NCBI RefSeq assembly: GCF_005081945.1
Contig: NZ_CP034879.1
Coordinates: 377,363 to 441,362, forward strand
DNA: 64,000 nt
Source: Buchnera aphidicola (Brachycaudus cardui)
GTDB taxonomy: Bacteria; Pseudomonadota; Gammaproteobacteria; Enterobacterales; Enterobacteriaceae
Reading direction: 5' to 3'
Both the position numbers and the translations under genes were made by a program. The notes beneath the pieces are model-generated. The model saw only the letters and a program-made list of their open reading frames with translations, was not told the DNA's origin and made no database searches. Positions 51,616-62,693 of the stretch are shown here, piece after piece (the stretch's first letter is position 1; every line of letters begins with the position of its first letter).

Positions 51616-52866
51616 ATGAAAAAATTATGCATAGAAGGTGGTAAAAATTTAAATGGTAATGTAACAATTTCTGGTTCTAAAAATGCGGCATTACCAATTT
51701 TATTTATGACGATATTAACAGAAGAAAAAATTAATATCAGCAATGTTCCAAATTTAAAAGATATTGATATAGCACTGCAGTTGCTTATATATCTAGGAGC
51801 AAAAATAACTTATAACAAAACATTATCTATTGATACAAGTTTTATAAACGTTTTTTCTGCTCCATATCATCTTATTACAAAAATAAGAGCATCCATATGG
51901 ATATTAGCACCTCTTTTAGCAAGATTTAGGCAGGCTAAAATATTTTTACCTGGAGGATGCCAAATAGGTAGTAGACCTATAGATTTACACTTAAACGGTT
52001 TAATAAAATTAGGAGCTACAATTAATTTAAAAGATAATTGTATTAATGCTTTTGTAAAAGGACGTATGAAAGGAAAATATATTTTGATGGAAAAAATCAG
52101 TGTTGGTGCTACTATTACAATCATGAGTGCTGCTACCTTAGCTGAAGGTTTAACAATTATTGATAATGCAGCACGTGAACCAGAAATTATTGATATAGCA
52201 AAATTTTTAAACACTTTAGGTGCTAATATTATTGGTGCAGGAAGTAATAAAATATTAATTAAAGGTGTTTTAAAGCTAACTGGAGGTAATCATAAAGTAA
52301 TTCCAGATAGAATTGAAACAGGTACTTTTTTAGTAGCTGCAGCCGCGTCTAAAGGTTTTATTACTTGTAATAAAACTGAACCAAAACACTTGAATAGTGT
52401 ATTAATAAAACTCACTGAAGCCGGAGCAAATATTAAAACAGGAAAAGATTGGATTAAACTAGATATGAGAAACAAAAGACCTAGAGCTTTAAATATTTGT
52501 ACTTCACCTTATCCAGGATTTCCAACAGATATGCAAGCTCAATTTGCTTTATTAAATACAATTGCTACAGGAATAGGCATAATTACTGAAACTATATTTG
52601 AAAATCGTTTTATTTATACTTCTGAATTAATTAACATGGGAGCTAAAATAAAAATTAAAAATAATAGTATCATATGTAATGGAATACCCACATTATTTTC
52701 TTCTAATGTCTTTTGTCCTGATTTAAGAGCTTCAGCGACTTTAGTACTAGCAGGATGTATTGCTATAGGTATTACGGTCGTTAATCAAACTTATCATCTT
52801 TTTAGAGGATATGAATCATTTCCTAATAAATTAAATCAATTAGGAGCTAATATAAAAATTATATGA
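51616..52866 (+). CDS. murA: UDP-N-acetylglucosamine 1-carboxyvinyltransferase
   Basis: First committed step of peptidoglycan synthesis. At 416 aa (E. coli 419) it has NVTISGSKNAALPILF with the catalytic-site Lys22, the Cys115 loop LPGGCQIGSRPIDLH (the fosfomycin target cysteine retained), and PDRIETGTFLVAAA. It is probably translated from the ibaG-murA transcript. Together with glmM it shows that wall synthesis is retained. Confidence 0.98.
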   Translation: MKKLCIEGGKNLNGNVTISGSKNAALPILFMTILTEEKINISNVPNLKDIDIALQLLIYLGAKITYNKTLSIDTSFINVFSAPYHLITKIRASIWILAPLLARFRQAKIFLPGGCQIGSRPIDLHLNGLIKLGATINLKDNCINAFVKGRMKGKYILMEKISVGATITIMSAATLAEGLTIIDNAAREPEIIDIAKFLNTLGANIIGAGSNKILIKGVLKLTGGNHKVIPDRIETGTFLVAAAASKGFITCNKTEPKHLNSVLIKLTEAGANIKTGKDWIKLDMRNKRPRALNICTSPYPGFPTDMQAQFALLNTIATGIGIITETIFENRFIYTSELINMGAKIKIKNNSIICNGIPTLFSSNVFCPDLRASATLVLAGCIAIGITVVNQTYHLFRGYESFPNKLNQLGANIKII

Positions 52867-52897
52867 ATATAATTTATATTTTCTATAAGAAATATAA

Positions 52898-53022
52898 TAT
52901 ATTTTTATTTATTAAAAAAATACATTTTTTATTAAAAATAATTTTATGAATATAAATCTAAATATATAAATATTCTTTTATATTTATAAAAAACTATATA
53001 TTTTTATTTATTAAAAAAATAC
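52898..53022. repeat. 26-bp direct repeat upstream of rplU
   Basis: TATATTTTTATTTATTAAAA plus six further bases occurs identically at 52898-52923 and 52997-53022, 99 bp apart, in the 200-bp murA-rplU spacer (where E. coli has other genes such as ispB). The flanking bases are also similar. It could be a local tandem duplication including promoter-like A/T sequence, or chance in low-complexity DNA. Confidence 0.45.
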
Positions 53023-53066
53023 TACATAAAATACAAATACTTAATAATAAATAACTGGAGTTTTTT

Positions 53067-53393
53067 ATGTATGCAGTGTTTATAAGCGGCGGAAAGCAGT
53101 ATCGGGTAATTAAAAATCAGATTATTAGATTAGAAAAATTAAATAATCCTATTGGTACAACTATAGAATTTAATCAGATTTTAATGATTGCTAATAAAGA
53201 TTCTAATAAAATTGGAACTCCTTATATAAATGGAGTTACAATAAAAGCTAATATTGAAAAGCATGGTCGGTTAAAAAAAATTAAAATTATAAAATTCAAC
53301 CGTCGGAAACATTATAAAAAGCAACAAGGTCATCGTCAGTATTTTACTGATGTAAAAATTATAGATATTAATACTAATTTAGAACAAGGTTAA
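53067..53393 (+). CDS. rplU: 50S ribosomal protein L21
   Basis: The 108-aa product begins [20 protein letters not shown], the L21 signature. It carries the basic rRNA-binding segment [22 protein letters not shown] (E. coli 103 aa). ACTGGAG is eight bases upstream. It forms an operon with rpmA, 4 bp downstream. Confidence 0.97.
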   Translation: MYAVFISGGKQYRVIKNQIIRLEKLNNPIGTTIEFNQILMIANKDSNKIGTPYINGVTIKANIEKHGRLKKIKIIKFNRRKHYKKQQGHRQYFTDVKIIDINTNLEQG

Positions 53394-53397
53394 AGAA

Positions 53398-53652
53398 ATG
53401 GCTCATAAAAAAGCTGGTGGTTCTACTAGAAATGGACGTGATTCTAATGCTCAGAGACTAGGTGTAAAATGTTTTGGAGGTCAATTTATTTCAGCAGGAA
53501 GTATAATTGTCAAACAAAGAGGAACAAAATTTCATCCTGGAAAAAATGTCGGTTGTGGGAAAGATCATACTATTTTTGCTACTATAAATGGAATAGTGGA
53601 ATTTAAAAAAAGAGGATTAAAAAAAAGAACATATATAAATATTATCAACTAG
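53398..53652 (+). CDS. rpmA: 50S ribosomal protein L27
   Basis: The 84-aa protein starts [20 protein letters not shown], the L27 N-terminus that reaches the peptidyl-transferase centre. No Firmicutes-type N-terminal cleavage extension is present. The [15 protein letters not shown] core is intact. A terminator hairpin follows, so obgE has its own transcript start or readthrough. Confidence 0.98.
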   Translation: MAHKKAGGSTRNGRDSNAQRLGVKCFGGQFISAGSIIVKQRGTKFHPGKNVGCGKDHTIFATINGIVEFKKRGLKKRTYINIIN

Positions 53653-53665
53653 AATAATTATATAA

Positions 53666-54772
<1,107 letters not shown>

Positions 54773-54778
54773 AAAGAA

Positions 54779-54800
54779 CTCGGTTTATTAAAAAACCAAG
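54779..54800. terminator. Possible weak terminator between obgE and rpsI
   Basis: CTCGGTTT (54779-54786) and AAACCAAG (54793-54800) form an 8-bp stem with one mismatch in the 59-bp gap between convergent obgE and rpsI. U-tracts are poor on both strands. Confidence 0.4.
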
Positions 54801-54831
54801 CCCTTATTAATCAACACTAATCATCTGTTTT

Positions 54832-55224
54832 TTAACGTTTAGAAAATTGAGGACGTTTTCTAGCTTTACGTAAACCTATTTTCTTACGTTCAACTTGACG
54901 TGAATCTCGAGTAACAAAACCGGATTTTCTTAATTCTAATCGTAGAGATGGATTGTATTTAATTAAAGCACGAGTAATACCTTGACGAATTGCACCTGCT
55001 TGACCAGAAATTCCTCCACCTTTTACAGTAATATAGATATTAAATTTGCTTATCATATCAACTAATTCTAATGGTTGACGAACAATCATACAAGAAGTTT
55101 CACGACCGAAATATTCATTTAAAGAACGTTTATTTACAATAATCTCTCCATTCCCTGATCTAAGAAAAACTCTAGCAGAAGAGCTTTTACGACGACCAGT
55201 TCCATAATTTTGAGTTTGAATCAT
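54832..55224 (-). CDS. rpsI: 30S ribosomal protein S9
   Basis: The 130-aa product (same length as E. coli) starts [17 protein letters not shown] after the initiator and ends [17 protein letters not shown]. The C-terminal Lys-Arg tail reaches the P-site tRNA. It is 22 bp after rplM, the conserved rplM-rpsI operon. Confidence 0.98.
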   Translation of the reverse strand: MIQTQNYGTGRRKSSSARVFLRSGNGEIIVNKRSLNEYFGRETSCMIVRQPLELVDMISKFNIYITVKGGGISGQAGAIRQGITRALIKYNPSLRLELRKSGFVTRDSRQVERKKIGLRKARKRPQFSKR

Positions 55225-55246
55225 TTATTTTTACACCTTTTTATTA

Positions 55247-55675
55247 TCAAATATTTAAAAATTGAGGACATTGTGCAATATGATTATGGTTTTCATTTGA
55301 AAAAACCTTTAGTTTTTTAAACATAGCACGTCCTAAAGGACCTTTAGGTAACATACCTTTTACAGCAATCTCAATAACTCTTTCTGGATGACAAGACATC
55401 ATTTCTTCAAATCTAGACTTTTTAATACCACCTATATAACCTGTATGATGATAATAAATTTTATCAATCTTTTTTTTTCCTGTAACTAATATTTTTGAAG
55501 CATTTAAAACAATAATATAATCTCCAGTATCTAGATGTGGAGTATATTCAATTTTATGTTTTCCTCGTAAGCGAAAAGACAATGCACTTGCTAAACGTCC
55601 TAATATTTTATTTGTTGCATCCACATAATACCAATTTCTTTTAATATTACTTAATTTAGTTGAGAAAGTTTTCAT
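55247..55675 (-). CDS. rplM: 50S ribosomal protein L13
   Basis: Started at ATG 55675 ([20 protein letters not shown]) it is 142 aa, identical in length to E. coli; a GTG four codons earlier opens the same frame. It shows [27 protein letters not shown] and the invariant [10 protein letters not shown]. Confidence 0.98.
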   Translation of the reverse strand: MKTFSTKLSNIKRNWYYVDATNKILGRLASALSFRLRGKHKIEYTPHLDTGDYIIVLNASKILVTGKKKIDKIYYHHTGYIGGIKKSRFEEMMSCHPERVIEIAVKGMLPKGPLGRAMFKKLKVFSNENHNHIAQCPQFLNI

Positions 55676-55820
55676 TTTGAAACTCACTAAAATATAATTA
55701 TTTGTATAGAAAATAATACTATGATTAGAATTAATAAGATATAGTAAATATATTTTACTAGAAATATTTTTTTAAAATATTCTTTTTTTATATTAATATA
55801 TATTCTATAGGTAATAAATT

Positions 55821-56978
55821 ATGCCTAATAATAATTCTTTGTTAGTTTTTCGTAATGAAATTAATAATATAGATGAACAAATCGTTAAATTATTAGCAAA
55901 AAGAAAAAATCTCATACTACAAATAGCTAAATTAAAAATAGAGAGTAATAAACCCATACGAGACATGGAACGTGAAAGAAAAATGTTACAGGAATTAATT
56001 ATATTAGGACAAAAATATCAGTTAACACCTGAGTACATAACTCGATTATTTCAATTAATAATTGAAGAATCAGTATCAACTCAAAAAAAAATGTTAAAAA
56101 AATTTTGTGTTAATAATAAATTAACACCTACTAGTTTTGCTTTTTTAGGACCTAAAGGTTCTTATTCTCACATTGCAGCTTCTGAGTATGCACATCGAAA
56201 TCTTCAAACATGTATTATACAAGAATGTACAACATTTAAAGAAGTTATTCTATCAGTTGAAAACAATGAATCAGATTATGCTGTTTTACCAATAGAAAAT
56301 ACTTGTTCTGGTTCTATTAATGAAGTTGTTAATTTATTGAAAAAAACTAATTTATTTATTATCGGTGAAATTAATATTTTCATCAATCACTGTTTACTTG
56401 CGATCAAAAATATTCCATTAAATCAAATTCAAACTGTATATAGTCATTCTCAACCATTCCAACAATGTAGTAATTTTATTAAAAAATTTCCAGAATGGAA
56501 TATTAAATATACTACAAGTACAGCTGATGCAATGAAAAAAATTAATCAATATAATAATATATATAATGCAGCATTAGGAAGCGAAATAGGTAGCAAAATT
56601 TATGGACTAAAAATTTTATCAAAAAACTTAGCAAATCAAGAAAAAAACATCACAAGATTTATTTTACTGCATCGTAATTCTATTTCAATTTCTTCAAATA
56701 TACCAACTAAAACAACATTAATATTCAGCACAGGACAAGAATCAGGTGCTCTTTCTGAAGTATTATTAATACTGAAAGAAAATAAATTAATTATGAAAAA
56801 ACTTACTTCCCAAACAATTTATAAAAATCCATGGGAAGAGATGTTTTATATTGATATACAGGGGAATATATCTTCAGAATTAATGAAAAAAACTCTTAAA
56901 AAAATTGAACAAATTACTAAATTTACAAAGATTTTAGGATGTTATCCTATCGAAAATATTTTTCCAAAAGTTCCGTAA
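55821..56978 (+). CDS. pheA: Chorismate mutase/prephenate dehydratase PheA with altered feedback site
   Basis: Bifunctional enzyme making phenylpyruvate from chorismate, a key step in phenylalanine supply to the host. The 385-aa product (E. coli 386) has the mutase domain (1 to about 95) with the catalytic Arg11 and Arg28. The dehydratase domain has FLGPKGSYSH, PIENTCSGSI and the NITRF motif. In the ACT regulatory domain both phenylalanine-binding motifs are changed: GALV is GALS (309-312) and ESRP is TSQT (329-332). I see no leader peptide or attenuator in the 145 bp upstream. The nearby NPWEEMFYIDI is intact. Confidence 0.97.
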   Translation: MPNNNSLLVFRNEINNIDEQIVKLLAKRKNLILQIAKLKIESNKPIRDMERERKMLQELIILGQKYQLTPEYITRLFQLIIEESVSTQKKMLKKFCVNNKLTPTSFAFLGPKGSYSHIAASEYAHRNLQTCIIQECTTFKEVILSVENNESDYAVLPIENTCSGSINEVVNLLKKTNLFIIGEINIFINHCLLAIKNIPLNQIQTVYSHSQPFQQCSNFIKKFPEWNIKYTTSTADAMKKINQYNNIYNAALGSEIGSKIYGLKILSKNLANQEKNITRFILLHRNSISISSNIPTKTTLIFSTGQESGALSEVLLILKENKLIMKKLTSQTIYKNPWEEMFYIDIQGNISSELMKKTLKKIEQITKFTKILGCYPIENIFPKVP

Positions 56979-57003
56979 AATTTTTTATATAACAACATTT
57001 TCT

Positions 57004-57023
57004 TTAAGTATGTTTATACTTAA
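57004..57023 (+). other. Hairpin between pheA and ffh
   Basis: TTAAGTAT (57004-57011) and ATACTTAA (57016-57023) form a perfect 8-bp stem with a GTTT loop, 25 bp after the pheA stop. There is no U-run, so termination is uncertain. Confidence 0.3.
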
Positions 57024-57098
57024 TATATAAAAAATACAAAAATATTTTAAGATAATGATTAATATATTTATTATAAATTTTAATACGAGCCATAAATA

Positions 57099-58454
57099 AT
57101 GTTCAATAATTTAACTCAACGTCTTTCACATAGTTTACGTAAAATTATAAACAAAGGTAGACTTACAGAAGATAATATTAAAGATACAATAAGAGAAGTA
57201 CGAAAAGCATTATTAGAAGCAGATGTAACATTATCAGTAGTTCAAACATTTATAGACAACGTTAAAAAAAAAGCAATTGGTTATGAAATAAATAAAAGTT
57301 TAACTCCTGGTCAAGAATTTGTAAAAATAGTTAAGAATGAGTTAATAGTTTCAATGGGTGAAAAAAATAATTCTTTAAATCTATCTATTGCACCACCAGC
57401 CATCATATTATTCATAGGTTTGCAAGGAGTAGGTAAAACCACAAGTTTAGCAAAAATAGGGCAATGGATAAAAAATAAATACAAGAAAAAAATATTAATT
57501 GTATCAACTGATATTTATCGCGCAGCAGCTATTAAACAACTCCAAATATTATCTAAACAAATTGAAGTAGATTTTTTTGAATCCAGTACAAATGAAATAC
57601 CTATAGAAATCACTAAAAAAGCAATACATCATGCACAAAAAAAATTATATGACGTTTTATTGATAGATACAGCAGGACGTTTGCATATTGATCAAAAAAT
57701 GATGGATGAAATTAGTGCAATACAAACTTTATCAAATCCAATCGAAACATTATTAATAGTCGATTCAATGATGGGTCAAGATGCAGTAAATATGGCAAAA
57801 ATATTTAATAAAAAATTATTTATATCTGGTATAGTATTAACTAAAACAGATAGTGATTCTAGAAGTGGAATTGCTTTATCTATGCGCTATATTACTGGAA
57901 AACCTATTAAATTTATAGGAACTGGAGAAAAACTAACATCATTAGAAATATTTCATCCTGAAAGAATTGCTAATAGAATATTAGGAATGAATGATGTAAT
58001 ATCTTTAATTGAAGATATTGAAGATAATGTTGACCAATCTCAAGTTCAAACACTTACAAAAAAAATAAAACAAGGTCATAATTTTAATTTAAATGACTTT
58101 CTCATACAAATTAAACAAATGCAAAAAATAGGAGGACTTAATTATTTTATTGATAAATTTTTTAAACAAAATTCATCATCTCAAAATATATCATTTTCAA
58201 ATATGGATAAACATGCTTTAAATAAAGTAGAAGCTATAATATCTTCGATGACACCTAAGGAAAGATTACAACCAGTAATTATTAAAGGATCAAGAAAACG
58301 TAGAATTGCTTTAGGTTCTGGAACAAAAATACAGGATGTAAATAAACTCTTAAAAAATTTTGATGATATAAAAAGAATTATGAAAAAAATAAAAACTGGT
58401 GGAATATCAAAAATAATTAGAGGAATAAAAAATATACTTCCTAAAAAATTTTAA
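57099..58454 (+). CDS. ffh: Signal recognition particle GTPase Ffh
   Basis: Targets membrane proteins cotranslationally with 4.5S RNA. At 451 aa (E. coli 453) it has the N domain MFNNLTQRLSHSLRKI, G1 GLQGVGKTTSLAK, DTAGRLH, and G4 TKTDSDSRSG. The C-terminal M domain has the RNA-binding helix segment RKRRIALGSGT, with fewer methionines than in E. coli. It lies ahead of rpsP as in E. coli, with ypjD lost between. Confidence 0.97.
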   Translation: MFNNLTQRLSHSLRKIINKGRLTEDNIKDTIREVRKALLEADVTLSVVQTFIDNVKKKAIGYEINKSLTPGQEFVKIVKNELIVSMGEKNNSLNLSIAPPAIILFIGLQGVGKTTSLAKIGQWIKNKYKKKILIVSTDIYRAAAIKQLQILSKQIEVDFFESSTNEIPIEITKKAIHHAQKKLYDVLLIDTAGRLHIDQKMMDEISAIQTLSNPIETLLIVDSMMGQDAVNMAKIFNKKLFISGIVLTKTDSDSRSGIALSMRYITGKPIKFIGTGEKLTSLEIFHPERIANRILGMNDVISLIEDIEDNVDQSQVQTLTKKIKQGHNFNLNDFLIQIKQMQKIGGLNYFIDKFFKQNSSSQNISFSNMDKHALNKVEAIISSMTPKERLQPVIIKGSRKRRIALGSGTKIQDVNKLLKNFDDIKRIMKKIKTGGISKIIRGIKNILPKKF

Positions 58455-58532
58455 TAAAATAATAAATGTTTTTTATATTAAAAAATAAATTATCTTTCTA
58501 ATTCTAAAAAATTCAAAAAAGAAGAATAATAT

Positions 58533-58790
58533 ATGGTAAAAATTCGTTTAGCTCGATATGGAACAAAAAAACGTCCATTTTATAAAATGGTTGTAGCTGA
58601 TAGTCGTTTTTCTAGAGATGGTCGTTTTATTGAACGTGTAGGATATTTCAATCCTATTGCTCAAGGCAAATCTCATTCAATAAAAATCAATTTAGATCGT
58701 ATTCAATATTGGAAAAAACAAGGAGCTCAAATATCAAAAAGAACTCAAAAACTAATCCAATTATCTAGGAAAAAAGAGGAAATATTATAA
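58533..58790 (+). CDS. rpsP: 30S ribosomal protein S16
   Basis: The 85-aa product (E. coli 82) begins [20 protein letters not shown], the S16 signature, and contains [13 protein letters not shown]. It is first gene of the rpsP-rimM-trmD-rplS operon. Its last codons contain AGAGGA, the probable ribosome-binding site for rimM. Confidence 0.98.
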   Translation: MVKIRLARYGTKKRPFYKMVVADSRFSRDGRFIERVGYFNPIAQGKSHSIKINLDRIQYWKKQGAQISKRTQKLIQLSRKKEEIL

Positions 58791-59310
58791 ATATAATTAC
58801 AAATCAACCAATTCAACCATTGCTAATAGGAAAAGTCGGAAAATCTTATGGAATATTAGGATGGATTACTATTTTTTCTTTTACAGAAGAAAAATCAAAA
58901 ATATTCGATTATTTACCGTGGTTTTTTGTAAAAAAAAAATAATAAAAATTCAACTTACAGACTGGAAACCATACAAGAATAATTTTATCGTGCATATAAA
59001 AGACATTTCTAATCGTTCTCTAGCTAGAGAATTAACTAATTCAGATATAATTATTAGCAAATACACTTTACCTACATTAAAAAAAAACGAATACTACTGG
59101 AATGATCTTATTAACTATAAAGTATTTAATACACATAAACATTACTTAGGAAAAGTAATCGATTTAATGCGTGCAAAAAATAACGATATATTAGTAGTAA
59201 AAAATACATTAAAAATATCTAAAAAAAATATATTTATTCCATTCATTGAACAAAAAATAATACGACAGATAAATTCTAACTATAAATTTATAACAGTCCA
59301 ATGGGATTAA
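58787..59310 (+). CDS. rimM: Ribosome maturation factor RimM, frameshifted at a 10-A tract, unusual start
   Basis: RimM assists maturation of the 30S head. The N-terminal half ([20 protein letters not shown], then [12 protein letters not shown]) lies in one frame and stops at TAA right after ten A (58930-58939). The rest ([20 protein letters not shown], then [14 protein letters not shown]) continues in the frame reached by adding one A. Together they cover E. coli RimM (182 aa) end to end. No ATG/GTG/TTG lies between the AGAGGA at 58775-58780 and the conserved domain. ATA 58787 has the best spacing, while TTG 58820 is the only standard codon and begins inside the conserved LLIGKVG. An ATG at 58861 belongs to the wrong frame for the N-terminus. 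Confidence 0.85.
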
Positions 59311-59324
59311 ATTGTATCTTATAA

Positions 59325-60089
59325 ATGAAAAACAAATATGATAAAACTTTAATATGGTTTAAAATTATTACTATTTTCCCAGAAATGTTTCGTGCAATTA
59401 CTGATTACGGTATCACGAGTAGAGCAATTAAAAAAAAAATCATTGATATTAACTTTTTAAATCCTAGAAATTTTACTAAAAATAAATATAAATCTATAGA
59501 TGACCGTCCTTATGGAGGAGGACCGGGTATGTTAATGAGCGCTGAACCATTATATCTATCTATTCAACATGCAAAATCTGAATTAAAAGACGCTACCGTC
59601 ATTTATTTATCTCCTCAAGGAAAACTATTAAAACAAAACTATATACAAAAACTAATTAAGAAAAAAAAAATTATTTTTATATGTGGTAGATATGAAGGAA
59701 TCGATCAACGAATTATTGATTATCAAGTAAATGAAGAATGGTCAATTGGCAATTATATACTTACTGGAGGAGAGTTAGCGGCTATGATTATGATAGATTC
59801 TATCTCTAGATTAATTCCAGGAGTAATAAAAACAAAAAAATCAATAGAACAAGATTCTTTTTCTAAAAATTTACTTGATTATCCTAATTATACTAGACCT
59901 AAAATAACTAATAATATTTCAGTTCCTGAAATATTATTATCAGGAAATCATAGTCAAATTCGTCTTTGGCGTTTAAAACAAGCACTAGGAAAAACATGGA
60001 TTAAACGTCCTGATCTTTTAAAAAAACATATTTTAACTCAAGAAGAAGCAATATTATTAAATGAATTTAAAAAAAATTTCAACAAATAA
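59325..60089 (+). CDS. trmD: tRNA (guanine-37-N1) methyltransferase TrmD
   Basis: Makes m1G37, which prevents +1 frameshifting. The 254-aa trefoil-knot enzyme (E. coli 255) has [31 protein letters not shown] with the catalytic Asp, [19 protein letters not shown] and [11 protein letters not shown]. The ATG at 59325 adds about ten residues before the family start and is the only available start in frame. It lies 14 bp after rimM. Confidence 0.97.
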   Translation: MKNKYDKTLIWFKIITIFPEMFRAITDYGITSRAIKKKIIDINFLNPRNFTKNKYKSIDDRPYGGGPGMLMSAEPLYLSIQHAKSELKDATVIYLSPQGKLLKQNYIQKLIKKKKIIFICGRYEGIDQRIIDYQVNEEWSIGNYILTGGELAAMIMIDSISRLIPGVIKTKKSIEQDSFSKNLLDYPNYTRPKITNNISVPEILLSGNHSQIRLWRLKQALGKTWIKRPDLLKKHILTQEEAILLNEFKKNFNK

Positions 60090-60133
60090 AAACATTATTA
60101 ATCACTTCAGTTGTTTTATTCAAAGGGAAATTC

Positions 60134-60481
60134 ATGACAAATGTAATTGAAGAAATAGAAAAAAAACAATTAAAAAAAAATATACCTAACTTTAGGTCTG
60201 GAGATACTGTAGAAGTTAAAGTATGGGTTATTGAAGGATCGAAAAAACGTATACAGTCTTTTGAAGGAATAGTTATTGCAATAAAAAATCGTAATTTAAA
60301 TTCTTCTTTTACTATACGCAAAATATCTAATGGAGAAGGTATCGAACGTGTTTTTCAAACACATTCTTATACTATTAATGAAATTATTATAAAAAGAAAA
60401 GGTTTAGTTAGAAAAGCAAAATTATATTATTTAAGAGCTCGAACTGGTAAATCTGCACGCATTAAAGAAAGACTTAATTAA
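60134..60481 (+). CDS. rplS: 50S ribosomal protein L19
   Basis: At 115 aa it has the E. coli length. It shows [40 protein letters not shown] and the end [19 protein letters not shown] precedes the ATG. It is last gene of the rpsP operon, with a clear terminator 23 bp later. Confidence 0.98.
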   Translation: MTNVIEEIEKKQLKKNIPNFRSGDTVEVKVWVIEGSKKRIQSFEGIVIAIKNRNLNSSFTIRKISNGEGIERVFQTHSYTINEIIIKRKGLVRKAKLYYLRARTGKSARIKERLN

Positions 60482-60503
60482 TATTAATCACACAAACTTT
60501 AAT

Positions 60504-60540
60504 ATGCAGTCATGACTTGATTCTTGACTGCATGATCTTT
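60504..60540 (+). terminator. Terminator of the rpsP-rimM-trmD-rplS operon
   Basis: ATGCAGTCA (60504-60512) pairs with TGACTGCAT (60525-60533) around a 12-nt loop and is followed by GATCTTTTT. Confidence 0.8.
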
Positions 60541-60573
60541 TTAATATACAAATAATAAAGATTTTTTATAAAA

Positions 60574-62025
60574 TTACACTGTACCACCTATAGTTAAACT
60601 TTCTAATTTAATAGATGGTTGTCCTATTCCTACTGGAATATTTTGTCCATCTTTTCCACAAATTCCCATTCCCTGGTCCATTTTTAAATCATCACCAACC
60701 ATTGATATCTTTTGCATTACCTCTAAACCAGATCCAATTAATGTAGTATTTTTAATTGGTGTAGAAATTTTACCTTTTTTTATTAAATAAGCTTCTGAAG
60801 TAGAAAAAACAAATTTTCCAGAAGTAATGTCAACTTGACCTCCAGAAAAATTTATAGCATATATTCCATAATCAACACTTTTAATAATATCATCTATTTT
60901 AGATTTTCCAGATAACATATAAGTATTAGTCATGCGTGGCATAGGTAAATATGAATAGGATTCACGACGTCCATTACCAGTAGATTGTGTTCCCATTAAA
61001 CGAGCATTAAGTTTATCTTGCATATATTTTTTTAATATTCCATTTTTAATTAAAATATTATATTGTCCAGGAGTTCCTTCATCATCAATGGTTAATGAAC
61101 CACGTTGATTTTTTATTGTCCCATCATCAATAATAGTACATAATTCTGATGCAACTTTTTTGCCAATCATGTTAGTAAAAACTGAAGTTCCTTTTCTATT
61201 AAAATCTCCCTCTAAACCATGACCTATTGCTTCATGTAATAAAACACCAGGCCATCCAGATCCTAAAACTACAGGAAAAGTTCCCGAAGGAGCTTCTTTT
61301 GAAGATAAGTTTAATAAAGCTATACGAACAGCTTCTCTAGACCAATAATCAATTCTATTTTCTTGTGATAAATTATCTTTATTTATAAAAAAATTATAGT
61401 CAGTACGACTACCCCCTCCACTTCGACCTCTCTCTCTTCTTCCATGATCTTCAACTAAAACACTAATTGAAAATTGTACTAAAGGTCTTATATCTGTCAC
61501 TAAATCTCCATCAGTAGATGCTATTAATATTTCTTCATATGAACCAGTTAAATTAGCATTTACTTCTATAACACGACTATCGAAACTACGTGCTATATGA
61601 TCTGCTCTATATAAAAAATCAATTTTTTCTCTAGAAGAAAAAATTTGTAAAGGATTAATAGGATTATAAAAAGGTTTTATTTTTTTTTGGGAAAACGTTT
61701 TTACTTTATTCTCACCTTTAACAAAAATAATACTACGGGCCATATTAGTGCTTTTTCTTAAAGAATCTATTGATATCTGATCTGCATATGCAAACCCTGT
61801 TGTTTCTCCTCGAATAGCTCTAACACCAACTCCTTGGTCTGAATGATAGTTTCCTTCTTTTATAATTCCATTTTCTAATGACCAAGATTCATAAAGATGA
61901 GATTGAAAATAAAGATCTCCATAATCTAATTTACGCATACAAAGTTCTTCTAAAGAAGCTAAAAGATCTTGTTGATTGATTTTATTAGCAGTTAATAAAG
62001 ATTCAGAAACTAATTCAAATGTCAT
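60574..62025 (-). CDS. tldD: Metalloprotease TldD
   Basis: TldD, with its partner TldE/PmbA, is a zinc protease acting on unfolded or modified peptides. The 483-aa product (E. coli 481) has the metal site [29 protein letters not shown] and the C-terminal [20 protein letters not shown]. The partner gene is not in this window. It faces rplS across the rpsP-operon terminator. Confidence 0.95.
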   Translation of the reverse strand: MTFELVSESLLTANKINQQDLLASLEELCMRKLDYGDLYFQSHLYESWSLENGIIKEGNYHSDQGVGVRAIRGETTGFAYADQISIDSLRKSTNMARSIIFVKGENKVKTFSQKKIKPFYNPINPLQIFSSREKIDFLYRADHIARSFDSRVIEVNANLTGSYEEILIASTDGDLVTDIRPLVQFSISVLVEDHGRRERGRSGGGSRTDYNFFINKDNLSQENRIDYWSREAVRIALLNLSSKEAPSGTFPVVLGSGWPGVLLHEAIGHGLEGDFNRKGTSVFTNMIGKKVASELCTIIDDGTIKNQRGSLTIDDEGTPGQYNILIKNGILKKYMQDKLNARLMGTQSTGNGRRESYSYLPMPRMTNTYMLSGKSKIDDIIKSVDYGIYAINFSGGQVDITSGKFVFSTSEAYLIKKGKISTPIKNTTLIGSGLEVMQKISMVGDDLKMDQGMGICGKDGQNIPVGIGQPSIKLESLTIGGTV

Positions 62026-62185
62026 TTAAACTCACTTAATTTATAATAATTTTACTGAAGTTTATTATAAAAGATAAAATGTAAAATAAAAAATATTTTT
62101 TAAGAAAAAATATTATATAATATGTTTGTTTTTTTTAAAAAGTAATGATTTAAATTTAAAATAAAATCGTTAACCGAGATCAAAT

Positions 62186-62638
62186 ATGAAAAATATATTA
62201 TTAATCAATGGACCTAATTTAAATCTTCTTGGAACACGTGAAACTGAAATTTATGGCACAGTGAATTTAACCGATTTATTAGATAATTTAAAAATAAAAG
62301 CTAAAGAGCTCAACATCTCTTTACATCATATACAGTCTAATGCAGAACATGTATTAATTGATAAAATTCATTCTTCAAGAAATCATATTGATTATATTAT
62401 AATCAATCCTGCAGCATTTACTCATACTAGTATAGCTATAAGAGATGCGTTAATTTCAGTAAATATTCCTTTTATTGAAGTTCATATTTCAAATATTCAT
62501 GCTAGAGAAGATTTTCGATCTCATTCCTGGTTATCTGATATTTCTAGTGGTGTAATTTGCGGACTTGGTTTAGATGGTTATTATTGGGCATTACAAACAA
62601 TATCTAATAGGCTTCTAAATTTAAAAAATTTAACATAA
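62186..62638 (+). CDS. aroQ: 3-dehydroquinate dehydratase, type II
   Basis: Third step of the shikimate pathway, feeding chorismate to pheA in this window and to other aromatic routes. The 150-aa product has [13 protein letters not shown], the catalytic Tyr in [27 protein letters not shown] and the catalytic His in [12 protein letters not shown]. coli itself uses the unrelated type I enzyme AroD, so this gene type differs from E. coli but is common in other gammaproteobacteria. Confidence 0.97.
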   Translation: MKNILLINGPNLNLLGTRETEIYGTVNLTDLLDNLKIKAKELNISLHHIQSNAEHVLIDKIHSSRNHIDYIIINPAAFTHTSIAIRDALISVNIPFIEVHISNIHAREDFRSHSWLSDISSGVICGLGLDGYYWALQTISNRLLNLKNLT

Positions 62639-62647
62639 AAATATTTT

Positions 62648-62685
62648 TTGCACTCTCTTAATTTTTTTTAAAATAGAAAGTGCAA
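62648..62685. terminator. Bidirectional terminator between aroQ and fis
   Basis: TTGCACT (62648-62654) pairs with AGTGCAA (62679-62685), extended inward by TCT/AGA after one mismatch. T-runs flank on the left and A-runs on the right, giving U-tracts to both convergent transcripts. Confidence 0.65.
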
Positions 62686-62693
62686 TAAAAAAA

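Noticed and set aside
51867-52475. Minus-strand open frames opposite murA
   Set aside because: The region is conserved MurA on the plus strand, including Cys115; the opposite frames show no motif.
58861-58938. ATG 58861 as the start of a 149-aa rimM
   Set aside because: Its first 26 residues do not match RimM, while the overlapping frame upstream encodes the true N-terminal domain up to the A10 tract.
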